Shown piece after piece: positions 8,621 to 17,815 of a stretch of DNA of 64,000 bases. Under the pieces are notes generated by a model. The model searched no databases and was not told the DNA's origin. It was given only the letters and a program-made list of their open reading frames with translations. Origin of the DNA: Streptomyces sp. NRRL F-5135 (GTDB lineage: Bacteria; Actinomycetota; Actinomycetes; Streptomycetales; Streptomycetaceae); assembly GCF_000719775.1 (NCBI RefSeq), contig NZ_JOHR01000003.1:124001-188000 (forward strand), written 5' to 3'. Position 1 is the stretch's first letter, and every line of letters starts with the position of its first letter. The position numbers were made by a program, and so were the translations under genes.

Positions 8621-8661
8621 GATGCCGATGCCGATGCCGATGCCGATGCGATGCCGATGCC
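8621..8661. repeat. GATGCC tandem repeat between regulator and rhaB
   Basis: Four perfect GATGCC units, one five-base GATGC unit and two more perfect units lie in the spacer between rhaB and the LacI gene. The one-base slip suggests replication slippage. Confidence 0.9.
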
Positions 8662-8679
8662 GGTGTGCCGGGCTCCCCG

Positions 8680-10182
8680 TCAGCGCGCCGCCCGCTCGCC
8701 GGCGAGCAGTTCCGCAGCACGGTCCCAGGCTTTCCGGTCGCCGGACGGCTCGTACCGGCGTGGCTCCAGCGCGCCTCTCAACAGCGCCCGCAGGTCGGTC
8801 AGATCACCGCGGACTGCCCCCGCCGCCCGTGCCTGCACGAGGACGTTTCCGAAGGCGGCCGCCTCCGCCGGGCCGGCCACCACGGGCAGCCCGCACGCGT
8901 CGGCGGTCAGCCGGCACAGCAACTCGTTGTGGGCCCCGCCGCCGACGACGTGCACCGTGTCCACCGTGCGGCCGGACAGCCGCTGCGCGTCCTCCACGGC
9001 GCGGCGGTGCGCGAGGGCCAGCGAGTCCAGGACGCAGCGGGTGATCTCGGCTGGGCTTTGGGGCACCCGCCCGCCGACGCGGCGGCAGGCATCCGCGATG
9101 CGCCGCGGCATGTCACCCGGCGCGATGAACGCGGGATCGTCCGCGTCCACCACCGCCCGCAGTCCCGGTACATCGGCGGCCTCGCGCAGCAACCGGTCAA
9201 GAGGCCGGCCGGTCCCGTCCGCCTCCCAGGCACGCAGGCACTCCTGGAGCAGCCAGAGCCCCATGATGTTGCGCAGGTAGCGGACGGTTCCGTCGACGCC
9301 GAGTTCATTGGTGAAGTTGGCGAGCCTGCTCTCCTCGGTGAGGACGGGCGCGTCCAGTTCCAGCCCCGCCAGCGACCAGGTGCCGGTGGCGACGTAGGCG
9401 AACCGCTCGCCGGACGCCGGTACCGCGGCCACGGCGGAGGCGGTGTCGTGAGAGCCCACGGCCGTCACCGGTACCGGCCCCGTCAGGCCGGTCTCGGCGA
9501 GGACGTCGGGCAGCAGCAGCCCCGCCGGATCGCCCGGCCCGCGCAGCGGGGCGAACAGGGTGAGATCGACGCCCAGCGCGTCCGCGACCGGCCTGGCCCA
9601 GTCGCGCGTACGCGGATCGATCAGCTGGGTCGTGGAGGCGTTCGTGATCTCCGTCCCCGCCTCGCCGGTGAGCCAGTACGCGATCAGGTCGGGGATCAGC
9701 AGCAGCCGCCGCGCGGCGGCCAGCGTCGCGCTCTCCCGTGCCGCGGTGAGCTGGTAGAGCGTGTTGAACGGCAGGTACTGGAGACCGGTGGCCGCGTACA
9801 GGTCCTCAGGCGGCACGACGGCGGAAACCCTCGCCGCCTCGCCGTCGGTACGGGCGTCGCGGTAGTGCACGGGGTTGCCCAGCAGCGAGCCGTCCGCGTC
9901 GAGCAGGCCGAAGTCCACGGCCCAGGTGTCGATACCGACGCCGGCCGGCGCCCGTCCTGTCGCGGCCCCGGCGGCCCGCAGCCCGTCCAGCACGCCCGCG
10001 TACAGGGAGAGGATGTCCCAGTGGAGCGTTCCGGCGGCCCGCACCGGCCGGTTGGGGAACCGGTGGATCTCCTCCAGACGCAGCGTGCCGGAGCCGCGCC
10101 CGGACACGTGTCCGACCATGACACGGCCGCTGGAGGCACCGAGATCGACGGCTGCGAAGGGAAGCGGTTCGGTGAGTGACAC
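8680..10182 (-). CDS. rhaB: Rhamnulokinase
   Basis: Phosphorylates L-rhamnulose to L-rhamnulose 1-phosphate with ATP. The 500-residue protein has the FGGY-kinase layout: the phosphate loop DLGASSGR near residues 14-21, the substrate loop GIDTWAVDFGLLD, the second phosphate motif VGSHDTASAV and the adenosine motif VVGGGAHNELLCRLTAD. GIDTWAVDFGLLD is distinctive for rhamnulokinases. The start is a GTG with GAGG seven bases upstream. It lies 274 bp after rhaEW on the same strand, with a hairpin between, so its level may differ from that of rhaEW. Confidence 0.93.
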   Translation of the reverse strand: MSLTEPLPFAAVDLGASSGRVMVGHVSGRGSGTLRLEEIHRFPNRPVRAAGTLHWDILSLYAGVLDGLRAAGAATGRAPAGVGIDTWAVDFGLLDADGSLLGNPVHYRDARTDGEAARVSAVVPPEDLYAATGLQYLPFNTLYQLTAARESATLAAARRLLLIPDLIAYWLTGEAGTEITNASTTQLIDPRTRDWARPVADALGVDLTLFAPLRGPGDPAGLLLPDVLAETGLTGPVPVTAVGSHDTASAVAAVPASGERFAYVATGTWSLAGLELDAPVLTEESRLANFTNELGVDGTVRYLRNIMGLWLLQECLRAWEADGTGRPLDRLLREAADVPGLRAVVDADDPAFIAPGDMPRRIADACRRVGGRVPQSPAEITRCVLDSLALAHRRAVEDAQRLSGRTVDTVHVVGGGAHNELLCRLTADACGLPVVAGPAEAAAFGNVLVQARAAGAVRGDLTDLRALLRGALEPRRYEPSGDRKAWDRAAELLAGERAAR

Positions 10183-10401
10183 GACGGACCTCGTTGACAG
10201 GACAGCGGGCGGGCGGACGGTGGGGGGAACCGGGCGGAGGGTACGAGCAAGCGGGGCGGACGGCGGGGGAACGGGGGCGGGCGGCAGGGAAAGGACGGCG
10301 GACGGTACGAGGAGGCGGGAGCGAGGCGGTACGCGAAGTCAGGGGGAGGCAGGACGGTACGGGGAGTTCGGGGAAACCCGGGGGAGCGGTGGAAAGGGGA
10401 C

Positions 10402-10433
10402 GGGGCCCGGCACCGCGTACCGTCCCGGACCCC
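10402..10433 (-). terminator. Hairpin after rhaEW in a strongly strand-biased spacer
   Basis: GGGGCCCGG (10402-10410) can pair with CCGGACCCC (10425-10433) with one wobble pair. It begins 24 bases after the rhaEW stop on the minus strand. The rest of the spacer (10200-10400) is very rich in G on the plus strand, so the leftward transcript is C-rich. Confidence 0.4.
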
Positions 10434-10456
10434 GCCCCGCCGCCCCCGCCGCTCCC

Positions 10457-12508
10457 TCAGCGCAGGAACGCCGCCGCGACGCCCGCGTCCACCGGGACGA
10501 GCAGCCCCGTCGTGTGGGTCAGGTCGCCGCCCGTCAGCGCGAAGACGGCGTTCGCCACGTGCTCGGGCAGCACCTCCCGCTTCAGCAGCGTGCGCTGGGC
10601 GTAGAACTCCCCGAGCTTGTCCTCCTCCACCCCGTACACCGCCGCCCGCTGCGCGCCCCAGCCGCCCGCGAAGATCCCGGAGCCGCGCACCACACCGTCC
10701 GGGTTGACGCCGTTGACCCTGATCCCCAGGCCGCCCAGCTCGGCGGCCAGCAGCCGCACCTGGTGGGCCTGGTCCGCCTTGGTCGCGGAGTACGCGATGT
10801 TGTTCGGGCCGGCGAACACCGCGTTCTTGGAGGCGATGTAGACGATGTCACCGCCCATGTCCTGATCGGCCATCACCCGCGCGGCCTCGCGCGAGACCAG
10901 GAACGAGCCGCGCGCCATGATCGCGTGCTGGAGGTCCCAGTCCGCCGCCGTGGTCTCCAGCAGCGGCTTGGAGATGGAGATCCCGGCGTTGTTGACGACC
11001 AGGTCCACCCCGCCGAAGGCCAGGGCCGCCGCGTCGAACGCGGCCCTGATCCGCTCCTCGTCGGTCACATCGGCGCCCACCGCGACCGCCCGGTCGGCGT
11101 TGCCCAGCTCCTCGGCGACACGCTCCGCGCTCTGGGCGTCCAGGTCGGCGACCACGACGCACGCCCCCTCCGCCGCGAGCCGGTGGGCGATGGCCCTGCC
11201 GATCCCGGAGCCCGCGCCGGTGACCAGCGCGACCCGCGCGGCCAGCGCCTTCGGCGCCGGCATCCGGCGCAGCTTGGCCTCCTCCAGCTCCCAGTACTCG
11301 ATCCGGAACTTCTCCGACTCCTCGATGGGCGCGTACGAGGAGACCGCCTCGGCCCCGCGCATCACATTGATCGCGTTGAGATAGAACTCGCCCGCGACCC
11401 GCGCGGTCTGCTTGTCCCTGCCGTACGAGAACATCCCCACGCCGGGCACCAGCACGATCGCCGGGTCGGCTCCGCGCATCGGTGGCGAATCGGCGGAGGC
11501 ATGCCGCTCGTAGTACGCGCGGTACTCCTCGCGATAGGCGGTGTGCAGCTCCGCCAGCCGCTCCCGCACCCGTTCCAGCGGCGCCGCGGACGGCAGGTCG
11601 AGGACCAGGGGGCGGACCTTGGTGCGCAGGAAGTGGTCGGGGCACGAGGTGCCCAGGGCGGCCAGCCTCGGGTGCTCGGTCCGGGAGACGAAGTCGAGGA
11701 CCGGCTCGCTGTCGTCGAAGTGGCCCACCTGCGGCCGGTCGGTGGAGGCCAGGCCCCGGATCAGCGGGGCGAGTGCCGCGGCCCTGGCACGCCGCTCGGC
11801 CTCGGGCAGCGGCTCGTAACCCGCCAGCACCGGGCCGAACGGCTCGGGAGCGCCCCGCTCCGCCAGGAACGCCTCGGCGGTCCTGATGATGTGCAGCGAG
11901 TTGCGTTCGCACTCCTCGGAGGTCGCGCCCCAGGCGGTGATGCCGTGCCCGCCGAGCACACAGCCGATCGCGTTCGGATGGGCTTCCTTGACGGCGGCGA
12001 TGTCCAGGCCGAGCTGGAAGCCGGGACGGCGCCAGGGCACCCAGACCACCGTGTCGCCGAAACACTCGGCCGTCAGCTTCTCCCCGTCCGCCGCGCAGGC
12101 CAGGGCGATGCCCGAGTCCGGGTGGAGGTGGTCGACGTGGGCCGCGTCGACCAGCCCGTGCATGGCGGTGTCGATGGACGGTGCGGCGCCGCCCTTGCCG
12201 TGCAGGCAGTAGTCGAACGCGGCGACCATCTCGTCCTCGCGCTCCACCCCCGGGTAGACGTCGGTGAGCGCGCGCAGCCGGTCCACGCGCAGGGCCGCCA
12301 GCCCGCCCGCCGTGAGGGTGCCCAGGTCACCGCCGGACCCCTTGACCCACATCAGCTCGACGTCGTCGCCGGTCACGGGGTCGGTGGCGGATCCCTTCGC
12401 GGAGGTGTTGCCGCCGGCGTAGTTGGTGTTGCGCGGGTCGGCGCCGAGCCGGTGCGAGCGCTCGAGCAACTGGGCCGCCGCGGGATGCAGATCGGGCTGG
12501 TCGGTCAT
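10457..12508 (-). CDS. rhaEW: Bifunctional rhamnulose-1-phosphate aldolase / lactaldehyde dehydrogenase
   Basis: A 683-residue fusion. The N-terminal class II aldolase/adducin domain (about 1-410) carries NTNYAGGNTSAKG, the zinc pair DHLHPDSG and a third His in GGHGITAWG; it would split L-rhamnulose 1-phosphate into DHAP and L-lactaldehyde. The C-terminal short-chain dehydrogenase (about 425-683) has the NAD loop VTGAGSGIGRAIAH, NNAGIS and the catalytic Tyr/Lys in YSATKADQ, and would oxidise lactaldehyde to lactate. This fusion (YuxG-like, called RhaEW) is known from several Gram-positive and Chloroflexi rhamnose pathways. ATG 12508 has AGAGGGA upstream. Confidence 0.9.
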   Translation of the reverse strand: MTDQPDLHPAAAQLLERSHRLGADPRNTNYAGGNTSAKGSATDPVTGDDVELMWVKGSGGDLGTLTAGGLAALRVDRLRALTDVYPGVEREDEMVAAFDYCLHGKGGAAPSIDTAMHGLVDAAHVDHLHPDSGIALACAADGEKLTAECFGDTVVWVPWRRPGFQLGLDIAAVKEAHPNAIGCVLGGHGITAWGATSEECERNSLHIIRTAEAFLAERGAPEPFGPVLAGYEPLPEAERRARAAALAPLIRGLASTDRPQVGHFDDSEPVLDFVSRTEHPRLAALGTSCPDHFLRTKVRPLVLDLPSAAPLERVRERLAELHTAYREEYRAYYERHASADSPPMRGADPAIVLVPGVGMFSYGRDKQTARVAGEFYLNAINVMRGAEAVSSYAPIEESEKFRIEYWELEEAKLRRMPAPKALAARVALVTGAGSGIGRAIAHRLAAEGACVVVADLDAQSAERVAEELGNADRAVAVGADVTDEERIRAAFDAAALAFGGVDLVVNNAGISISKPLLETTAADWDLQHAIMARGSFLVSREAARVMADQDMGGDIVYIASKNAVFAGPNNIAYSATKADQAHQVRLLAAELGGLGIRVNGVNPDGVVRGSGIFAGGWGAQRAAVYGVEEDKLGEFYAQRTLLKREVLPEHVANAVFALTGGDLTHTTGLLVPVDAGVAAAFLR

Positions 12509-12656
12509 GGTGTCCCTCTGTGATGTAACGGGGTGTGCGGGATGTACGAGGTCTGCGGTTCCCACTCGGTCTACGGGACGCACGTGGGCCGTGCTCCCCG
12601 CGGGGAGCGAGCGGACGCGCGTGAGAGCGGTGAACCACCGTGCGACGCGGCGCGGT

Positions 12657-13826
12657 TCAGGCTCCCCAGCCCGCCTGGGTGCCGCCGATCCGCTCCGCGA
12701 CGATCCTCTTGCCGTACCCGGACGCGTGATACGCGGCCACCGGGTCCGCGTCCGCGCCCAGTTCCGTGCGGACCTCGGCGACCAGCGGGCGTACGTCGGT
12801 GTTGAAGGCGTCCATCAGCACCGCGTTGGCCGCCAGCACGTCCCCCGCGCGCTGCGCCGCGTCCAGCGCCGCCGCGTCCACCAGCAGCGCCTTGGCCGTG
12901 GCCTCCTGCACGTTCATCACCGAGCGGATGATCGCGGGGATCTTCTCCTCGATGTTGTGGCACTGGTCGAGCATGAAGGCCGTGCCCGCGACGAGTCCGC
13001 CGCCCTTGATCACCTCGTACATGATCCGGAACAGCTGGAACGGGTCGGCGGCCCCCGCCATCAGGTCGTCGTCCGCGTAGAAGCGGGAGTTGAAGTCGAA
13101 GCCGCCGAGCTTCTTCTCCCGCAGCAGCACCGCGACGATGAACTCGATGTTCGTGCCCGGCGCGTGGTGCCCCGTGTCCACCACGACCTGCGCCTTCGGG
13201 CCGAGGCGCAGACAGTGGGCGTACGCCGTGCCCCAGTCGGGGACGTCCGTGGCGTAGAAGGCCGGCTCGAAGAGCTTGTACTCCAGCAGCATCCGCTGGT
13301 CGTCGCCGAGCCGTTCGTACACCGCCGACAGGGCCTCGGCCAGCCGCCCCTGCCGTGCGGAGATGTCGTCCTGTCCGGGGTAGTTGATGCCGTCGGAGAA
13401 CCACAGCTTCAGGTCGCGGGACCCGGTGGCGTCCATGATGTCCACGCACTCCAGCAGGTGGCCCAGCGCCTTGCGGCGCACCGCCCGGTCCGGGTGCGTG
13501 ACCGAGCCCAGCTTGTAGTCGTCGTCCTGGAACACGTTCGAGTTGATCGCCCCGAGCCGTAGCCCCAGCCCGCGCGCGTACTCCGCCAGCGCGCCGTAGT
13601 CGTCCACGCGGTCCCACGGGATGTGCAGGGCCACCGTCGGCGCCACACCCGTGTGCGCGTGCACCCGAGCCGCGTCCGCCAGCTTCTCCTCCGGGGTGCG
13701 CGGCACGCCGGGCTGTGTGAACACCTTGAAACGTGTTCCCGAGTTCCCGAACGCCCACGAAGGCGTCTCGACGGCCTGCGACTTCAGCGCCGCCTTCACA
13801 GCGGACTCGGTGGATCGACCCGTCAT
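12657..13826 (-). CDS. rhaI: L-rhamnose isomerase (RhaI type)
   Basis: A 389-residue TIM-barrel isomerase converting L-rhamnose to L-rhamnulose, first gene of the leftward arm. The metal and substrate motifs of the RhaI class are visible: LKLWFSDGINYPGQDD, LEYKLFEPAFY, VVVDTGHHAPGTNIE and GGFDFNSRFYADDD, with the acidic and His metal ligands in the expected order. It is of the Pseudomonas stutzeri/actinobacterial type rather than E. coli RhaA. GGAGCG precedes the ATG. Its promoter carries a LacI-type operator. Confidence 0.93.
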   Translation of the reverse strand: MTGRSTESAVKAALKSQAVETPSWAFGNSGTRFKVFTQPGVPRTPEEKLADAARVHAHTGVAPTVALHIPWDRVDDYGALAEYARGLGLRLGAINSNVFQDDDYKLGSVTHPDRAVRRKALGHLLECVDIMDATGSRDLKLWFSDGINYPGQDDISARQGRLAEALSAVYERLGDDQRMLLEYKLFEPAFYATDVPDWGTAYAHCLRLGPKAQVVVDTGHHAPGTNIEFIVAVLLREKKLGGFDFNSRFYADDDLMAGAADPFQLFRIMYEVIKGGGLVAGTAFMLDQCHNIEEKIPAIIRSVMNVQEATAKALLVDAAALDAAQRAGDVLAANAVLMDAFNTDVRPLVAEVRTELGADADPVAAYHASGYGKRIVAERIGGTQAGWGA

Positions 13827-13898
13827 CTCAGCGCTCCCGTGGTACGGACCCGCGGCGCGAGTCGTCGACGTCGTCGAAGTGATCGGCGCAGGCCGGTG

Positions 13899-13910
13899 TG
13901 AATCGTTTCA
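13899..13910. promoter_or_regulatory. LacI-type operator at the rhaI promoter
   Basis: TGAATCGTTTCA is a 10-of-12 palindrome centred on CG, the classic LacI/GalR-family pattern. It starts at about +2 of the predicted rhaI transcript, where bound repressor would block initiation. Confidence 0.75.
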
Positions 13911-13918
13911 TTGCCGTG

Positions 13919-13947
13919 AAGTTAAGGGAGCCGCCCGGGAGTGTCAA
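13919..13947 (-). promoter_or_regulatory. Predicted rhaI promoter
   Basis: On the minus strand a perfect TTGACA (13947-13942) is followed after 17 bp by TAACTT (13924-13919). Transcription would start near 13912. Confidence 0.65.
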
Positions 13948-14021
13948 CCCTTCGCGCGACGCCCGTCGCCGCACGGTCGCGTACGTCCAAAACCCCTCGG
14001 AAAAATGTCGTGCACAGCCCA

Positions 14022-14051
14022 TTGACGCCTTCGGGCGGCGCCGCTTAGCTT
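14022..14051 (+). promoter_or_regulatory. Predicted promoter of the rhamnose transporter operon
   Basis: TTGACG (14022-14027) and TAGCTT (14046-14051) are 18 bp apart. The predicted start near 14058 lies just before the operator at 14066. Confidence 0.6.
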
Positions 14052-14065
14052 CCGTGCAACCTCAT

Positions 14066-14077
14066 TGAAACCTTTCA
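14066..14077. promoter_or_regulatory. LacI-type operator at the transporter promoter
   Basis: TGAAACCTTTCA has perfect five-base arms (TGAAA/TTTCA) around CC and sits a few bases downstream of the predicted start. It mirrors the site at 13899-13910. Confidence 0.7.
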
Positions 14078-14119
14078 CGGCGGGCTGTCCGGCAGACGTC
14101 CAGCCGCCGAGGAGTCCCC

Positions 14120-15655
14120 ATGAACGAGCCCGTCCCGGAAACCGGCCCGCGCCCCGCCCCGGTCCTGGCCCTGAAGGACGTGAGCAAGTCCTTCGGTGCC
14201 GTGAGGGCGCTGCGGGACGTGTCCCTCCAACTGTTCCCCGGCGAGGCGCACGCTCTCGCGGGGGAGAACGGCGCGGGGAAGTCCACTCTCATCAAGACGC
14301 TCGCCGGGGTGCACCGTCCGGACTCCGGCGAGGTACTGGTCGACGGCGAGCCGGTCGTCTTCCACGGCCCCGCCGACGCACGGGACGCGGGCATCGCCGT
14401 CATCTACCAGGAACCGACGCTCTTCCCCGACCTGTCGATCGCCGAGAACATCTTCATGGGCCGGCAGCCCCGCCGCTCGCTGGGACGGATCGACCGCCGG
14501 GCCGTCCGGGAGACCACCGCCGCGCTGATGAAGCGCCTCGGTGTGGAGCTGGACCCCGACCGGTCGGCCCGCGGGCTGTCCATCGCCGACCAGCAGATCG
14601 TCGAGATCGCCAAGGCGCTCTCCTTCGAGGCACGCGTCCTGATCATGGACGAGCCGACCGCGGCCCTGACGGGCAGTGAGACCGCCCGGCTGTTCTCCGT
14701 CGTCCGGACCCTGCGGGCCGAGGGCGCCGCCGTCCTGTTCATCTCCCACCGGCTGGAGGAGATCTTCGAACTCTGCCGGCGCGTCACCATCCTGCGCGAC
14801 GGCCGCTGGATATCCTCCCGCCCGCTCGCCGGGCTCACCGAGGACGACCTGGTCCGCGCCATGGTCGGCCGTGACCTCGGCGAGCTGTATCCCAAGCAGG
14901 GCACGGATGTGGGGGAGACGGCCCTGTCGGTGCGCCGGCTGACGCGTGAGGGCGTGTTCCGGGACGTCTGCTTCGACGTACGGCGCGGCGAGATCGTGGC
15001 CCTGGCCGGACTCGTCGGCGCGGGCCGCAGCGAAGTGGCGCAGGCCGTGTTCGGCGTCGACCGGGCCGACGCGGGCGAGGTCCTGGTGAACGGGCGCGCG
15101 CTGCCCGGCGGATCCCCGACCGCCGCCATGGCCGCCGGCCTCGCCCTCGTACCGGAGGACCGCCGACAACGTGGACTGGTGATGGACATGTCCATCGAAC
15201 GGAACATCGCCCTCACCGGACTCGGCCGGCTCGGCAGGTGCGGACTGGTGCGCCGGGCCCTGGAGCGCGGCCGGGCCGCCGACTGGGCCGTCCGGCTCCA
15301 GCTCAAGTACAACCGGCTCGCCGACCCCGTCGGCGTCCTCTCCGGCGGCAACCAGCAGAAGGTCGTCCTCGCCAAATGGCTGGCCACCGAGCCGGTGGTG
15401 CTCATCGTCGACGAACCCACCCGGGGGATCGACGTCGGCACCAAGGCGGAGGTGCACCGCCTGCTGTCCTCCCTGGCCGCCGAGGGACTCGCCGTCCTCA
15501 TGATCTCCTCCGACCTGCCCGAGGTGCTGGGCATGGCCGACCGTGTGCTCGTCATGCACGAAGGCCGGCTCACCGCCGAGATCCCCCGCTCCGAGGCCAC
15601 CGAGGAATCGGTGATGACCGCCGCGACCGGGCGCGACACGAAGGCCGCCGCATGA
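14120..15655 (+). CDS. rhaT: Rhamnose ABC importer, ATP-binding protein
   Basis: A 511-residue double ABC protein of the carbohydrate-uptake-2 class. Domain 1 has the Walker [10 protein letters not shown], signature LSIADQQ and Walker B VLIMDEPT. Domain 2 has the typical degenerate Walker [10 protein letters not shown], a full signature LSGGNQQ and Walker B VLIVDEPT. It energises import through the two permeases that follow. GAGGAG precedes the ATG, and the stop overlaps the next start by four bases (ATGA). The symbol follows the rhizobial RhaSTPQ naming and differs from the E. coli symporter of the same name. Confidence 0.9.
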   Translation: MNEPVPETGPRPAPVLALKDVSKSFGAVRALRDVSLQLFPGEAHALAGENGAGKSTLIKTLAGVHRPDSGEVLVDGEPVVFHGPADARDAGIAVIYQEPTLFPDLSIAENIFMGRQPRRSLGRIDRRAVRETTAALMKRLGVELDPDRSARGLSIADQQIVEIAKALSFEARVLIMDEPTAALTGSETARLFSVVRTLRAEGAAVLFISHRLEEIFELCRRVTILRDGRWISSRPLAGLTEDDLVRAMVGRDLGELYPKQGTDVGETALSVRRLTREGVFRDVCFDVRRGEIVALAGLVGAGRSEVAQAVFGVDRADAGEVLVNGRALPGGSPTAAMAAGLALVPEDRRQRGLVMDMSIERNIALTGLGRLGRCGLVRRALERGRAADWAVRLQLKYNRLADPVGVLSGGNQQKVVLAKWLATEPVVLIVDEPTRGIDVGTKAEVHRLLSSLAAEGLAVLMISSDLPEVLGMADRVLVMHEGRLTAEIPRSEATEESVMTAATGRDTKAAA

Positions 15656-16701
15656 CCACCGCGCTGGACGAGCCCACCACGACCACCCGGGACGACGGCT
15701 CCGCCCGCTCCCTGGTCGACACCGTCTTCCGGGCCCGGGAGATCTCCATCGCCGGAGCGCTGGCGCTGCTCGTGCTCGGCACCTGGATCTCCAACCCCCG
15801 CTTCCTCGACGACCAGGGCGTCAAGGACCTGCTCCTCAACGCCTCCATCCTGGTCCTGCTCGCCGTCGGCCAGTCCGTGGTCGTCGTCACCCGCAACATC
15901 GACCTGTCGGTCGGATCCGTCGTCGGTCTTTCCGCCTTCGCCTGCGGCAAGTTCGTCGCCGGGACCGACCATGGAGTGCTCACCGTCCTGCTGCTCGGCA
16001 CCGCCCTCGGTGTCCTCTGCGGACTGGTGAGCGGCACCCTGGTCAGCTTCGGCCGGGTGCCGGCCCTGGTGGTCACCCTCGGAATGCTCTACATCATCCA
16101 GGGCTTCGACTACTGGTGGGCGCACGGTGAGCAGATCGGCGCCGCCGAGGTGCCCCAGCCCGTCCTCGATCTGGGCAGCGGCAGCGTGCTCGGCGTTCCC
16201 TACCTCCCGCTCATCGCCTTCGCGCTGCTCGCCGCCACCGCCTACTACCTGCGTGCCTACCGGTCGGGGCGCGAGCTGTACGCGATCGGGTCGAACCCCG
16301 AGGCCGCCCGGCTGGCCGGCGTGCCGATCCGGCGCCGCGTGCTGGGCGCGTACGCCTTCTCCGGCGCCGTGGCCGGGTTCGCCGGCGCCCTGTGGCTCGC
16401 CCGCTTCGGCACCGTCGTCGCCGACAACGCCCACGGCTGGGAACTCACCGTCGTCAGCGCGGTGGTCGTCGGCGGCGTCGCCATCACCGGCGGTACCGGC
16501 ACGGTGTGGGGCGCGGCGCTGGGCGCGCTGCTCCTCACCACCATCGGCAGCGCCCTGGTCGTGCTGAAGGTGGACGCGTTCTGGCAGGGAGCCATCACCG
16601 GCGCGCTGCTCCTCGCGGCCATCAGCGTCGACCGGATCGTCACCCTGCGCATGACAGCCGCACTGAGGAAGAGGAGCGCCCGCCATGGCAATGGCGCCTG
16701 A
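15652..16701 (+). CDS. rhaP: Rhamnose ABC importer, permease 1
   Basis: A 349-residue inner-membrane protein of the ribose/rhamnose permease family with about 8-10 hydrophobic segments. Family signatures are [15 protein letters not shown] and [24 protein letters not shown] near the C-terminus, the loop that contacts the ATPase. It is coupled to the ATPase gene by an ATGA overlap and its own stop lies inside the next gene. An Asp/Glu/Thr-rich N-terminal tail precedes the first helix. Confidence 0.88.
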   Translation: MTTALDEPTTTTRDDGSARSLVDTVFRAREISIAGALALLVLGTWISNPRFLDDQGVKDLLLNASILVLLAVGQSVVVVTRNIDLSVGSVVGLSAFACGKFVAGTDHGVLTVLLLGTALGVLCGLVSGTLVSFGRVPALVVTLGMLYIIQGFDYWWAHGEQIGAAEVPQPVLDLGSGSVLGVPYLPLIAFALLAATAYYLRAYRSGRELYAIGSNPEAARLAGVPIRRRVLGAYAFSGAVAGFAGALWLARFGTVVADNAHGWELTVVSAVVVGGVAITGGTGTVWGAALGALLLTTIGSALVVLKVDAFWQGAITGALLLAAISVDRIVTLRMTAALRKRSARHGNGA

Positions 16702-17782
16702 GACACCGAACGCGCGGCGGCCCAGGGACCGGGCGCCCGCGCCGCGTACCGCCGGCGCCGGTGACACGGTCAGGGACCTGGCCCTGCGCTGGGACACGGC
16801 GGTCGGCGCCCTGCTGGTGGCGGTCTTCGTCGTCGGCCTCGGCAGCACCGACGGTTTCGCGTCCGGCGAGAACCTCGCCTTCGCCTTCAACGACATCGTC
16901 GAGGTCGCCCTGATCGCCCTGCCGATGACGCTGCTGGTGGTGGCCGGGCAGGTCGACCTGTCCGTCGCCTCCATGCTCGGACTCGGCAGCGCGCTCACCG
17001 GAGCGCTCTGGAACGCTGGCTGGGCCTTCGAACTGATCGTCCCCGTCGTTCTGCTGACAGGCGTCGCGGGCGGGCTCCTCAACGGCTGGCTCGTCACCCG
17101 CGTCGGTCTGCCCTCGCTCGCCGTCACCATCGGCACGCTCGCCCTCTACCGCGGCCTCGCCTCCGTCGTCCTGGGCAGTGACGCCGTCACCGACTTCCCG
17201 CGGGTGTACGCCGACTGGGCCGTGGACACCAGCACCGTCCCCGGCACGTTCCTCACCTACCCCGTCGTCCTGTTCCTCGTCCTCGCGGCGGCCACGGCCG
17301 TCCTGCTGCACTCCACGGCCTTCGGCCGGTCGCTGTTCGCCATCGGGGCGCAGGAGGAGGCCGCGTACTTCGCCGGGATCAGGGTCAAGCGCTTCAAACT
17401 GATCCTCTTCGTGGTCACCGGCCTGCTCTCCGCCTTCGCCGGGATCGTCTTCACCCTCCGCTACGGCAGCGCCCGCGCCGACAACGGCATCGGCTTCGAG
17501 ATGCTCGTCATCGCCTCCGTCCTGCTCGGCGGTGTCGACTTCGACGGCGGCAAGGGCACGCTCTTCGGGGCGGTCGCCGGGGTGCTGCTCATCGGTGTCC
17601 TCAAGAACCTGCTCACGCTGAACGACGTGCCGAACGAGGTCCAGGTGATCGTCACCGGGCTGCTGCTCGTGGCCTCCGTCCTCACCCCGCGGGTCGTCGC
17701 CGCCGTGGTCGAACGCCGGCACCGACGCGAGGCCGGCGCCCTCCCCACGGGCCTGGCCGGCCGTACCGGCTCCGAGTCCTGA
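16685..17782 (+). CDS. rhaQ: Rhamnose ABC importer, permease 2
   Basis: A 365-residue permease of the same family as the preceding gene, with which it would form a heterodimer. VDLSVASMLGLGSALTG and VLLGGVDFDGGKGTLFGAVAGVLL are the matching signatures. It starts 17 bases inside the previous gene, downstream of GAGGAAGAGGAG. Both ends are cytoplasmic-looking, rich in Arg, Pro and Ala. P versus Q assignment of the two permeases is by order only. Confidence 0.88.
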   Translation: MAMAPETPNARRPRDRAPAPRTAGAGDTVRDLALRWDTAVGALLVAVFVVGLGSTDGFASGENLAFAFNDIVEVALIALPMTLLVVAGQVDLSVASMLGLGSALTGALWNAGWAFELIVPVVLLTGVAGGLLNGWLVTRVGLPSLAVTIGTLALYRGLASVVLGSDAVTDFPRVYADWAVDTSTVPGTFLTYPVVLFLVLAAATAVLLHSTAFGRSLFAIGAQEEAAYFAGIRVKRFKLILFVVTGLLSAFAGIVFTLRYGSARADNGIGFEMLVIASVLLGGVDFDGGKGTLFGAVAGVLLIGVLKNLLTLNDVPNEVQVIVTGLLLVASVLTPRVVAAVVERRHRREAGALPTGLAGRTGSES

Positions 17783-17815
17783 AGTCCGCCGAACCACCCG
17801 AAAGGTCCGCCCGCC

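Noticed and set aside
8621..8661. GATGCC repeat as an operator array for the LacI regulator
   Set aside because: It has no palindromic symmetry and does not resemble the operators at the central promoter; slippage is the simpler reading.
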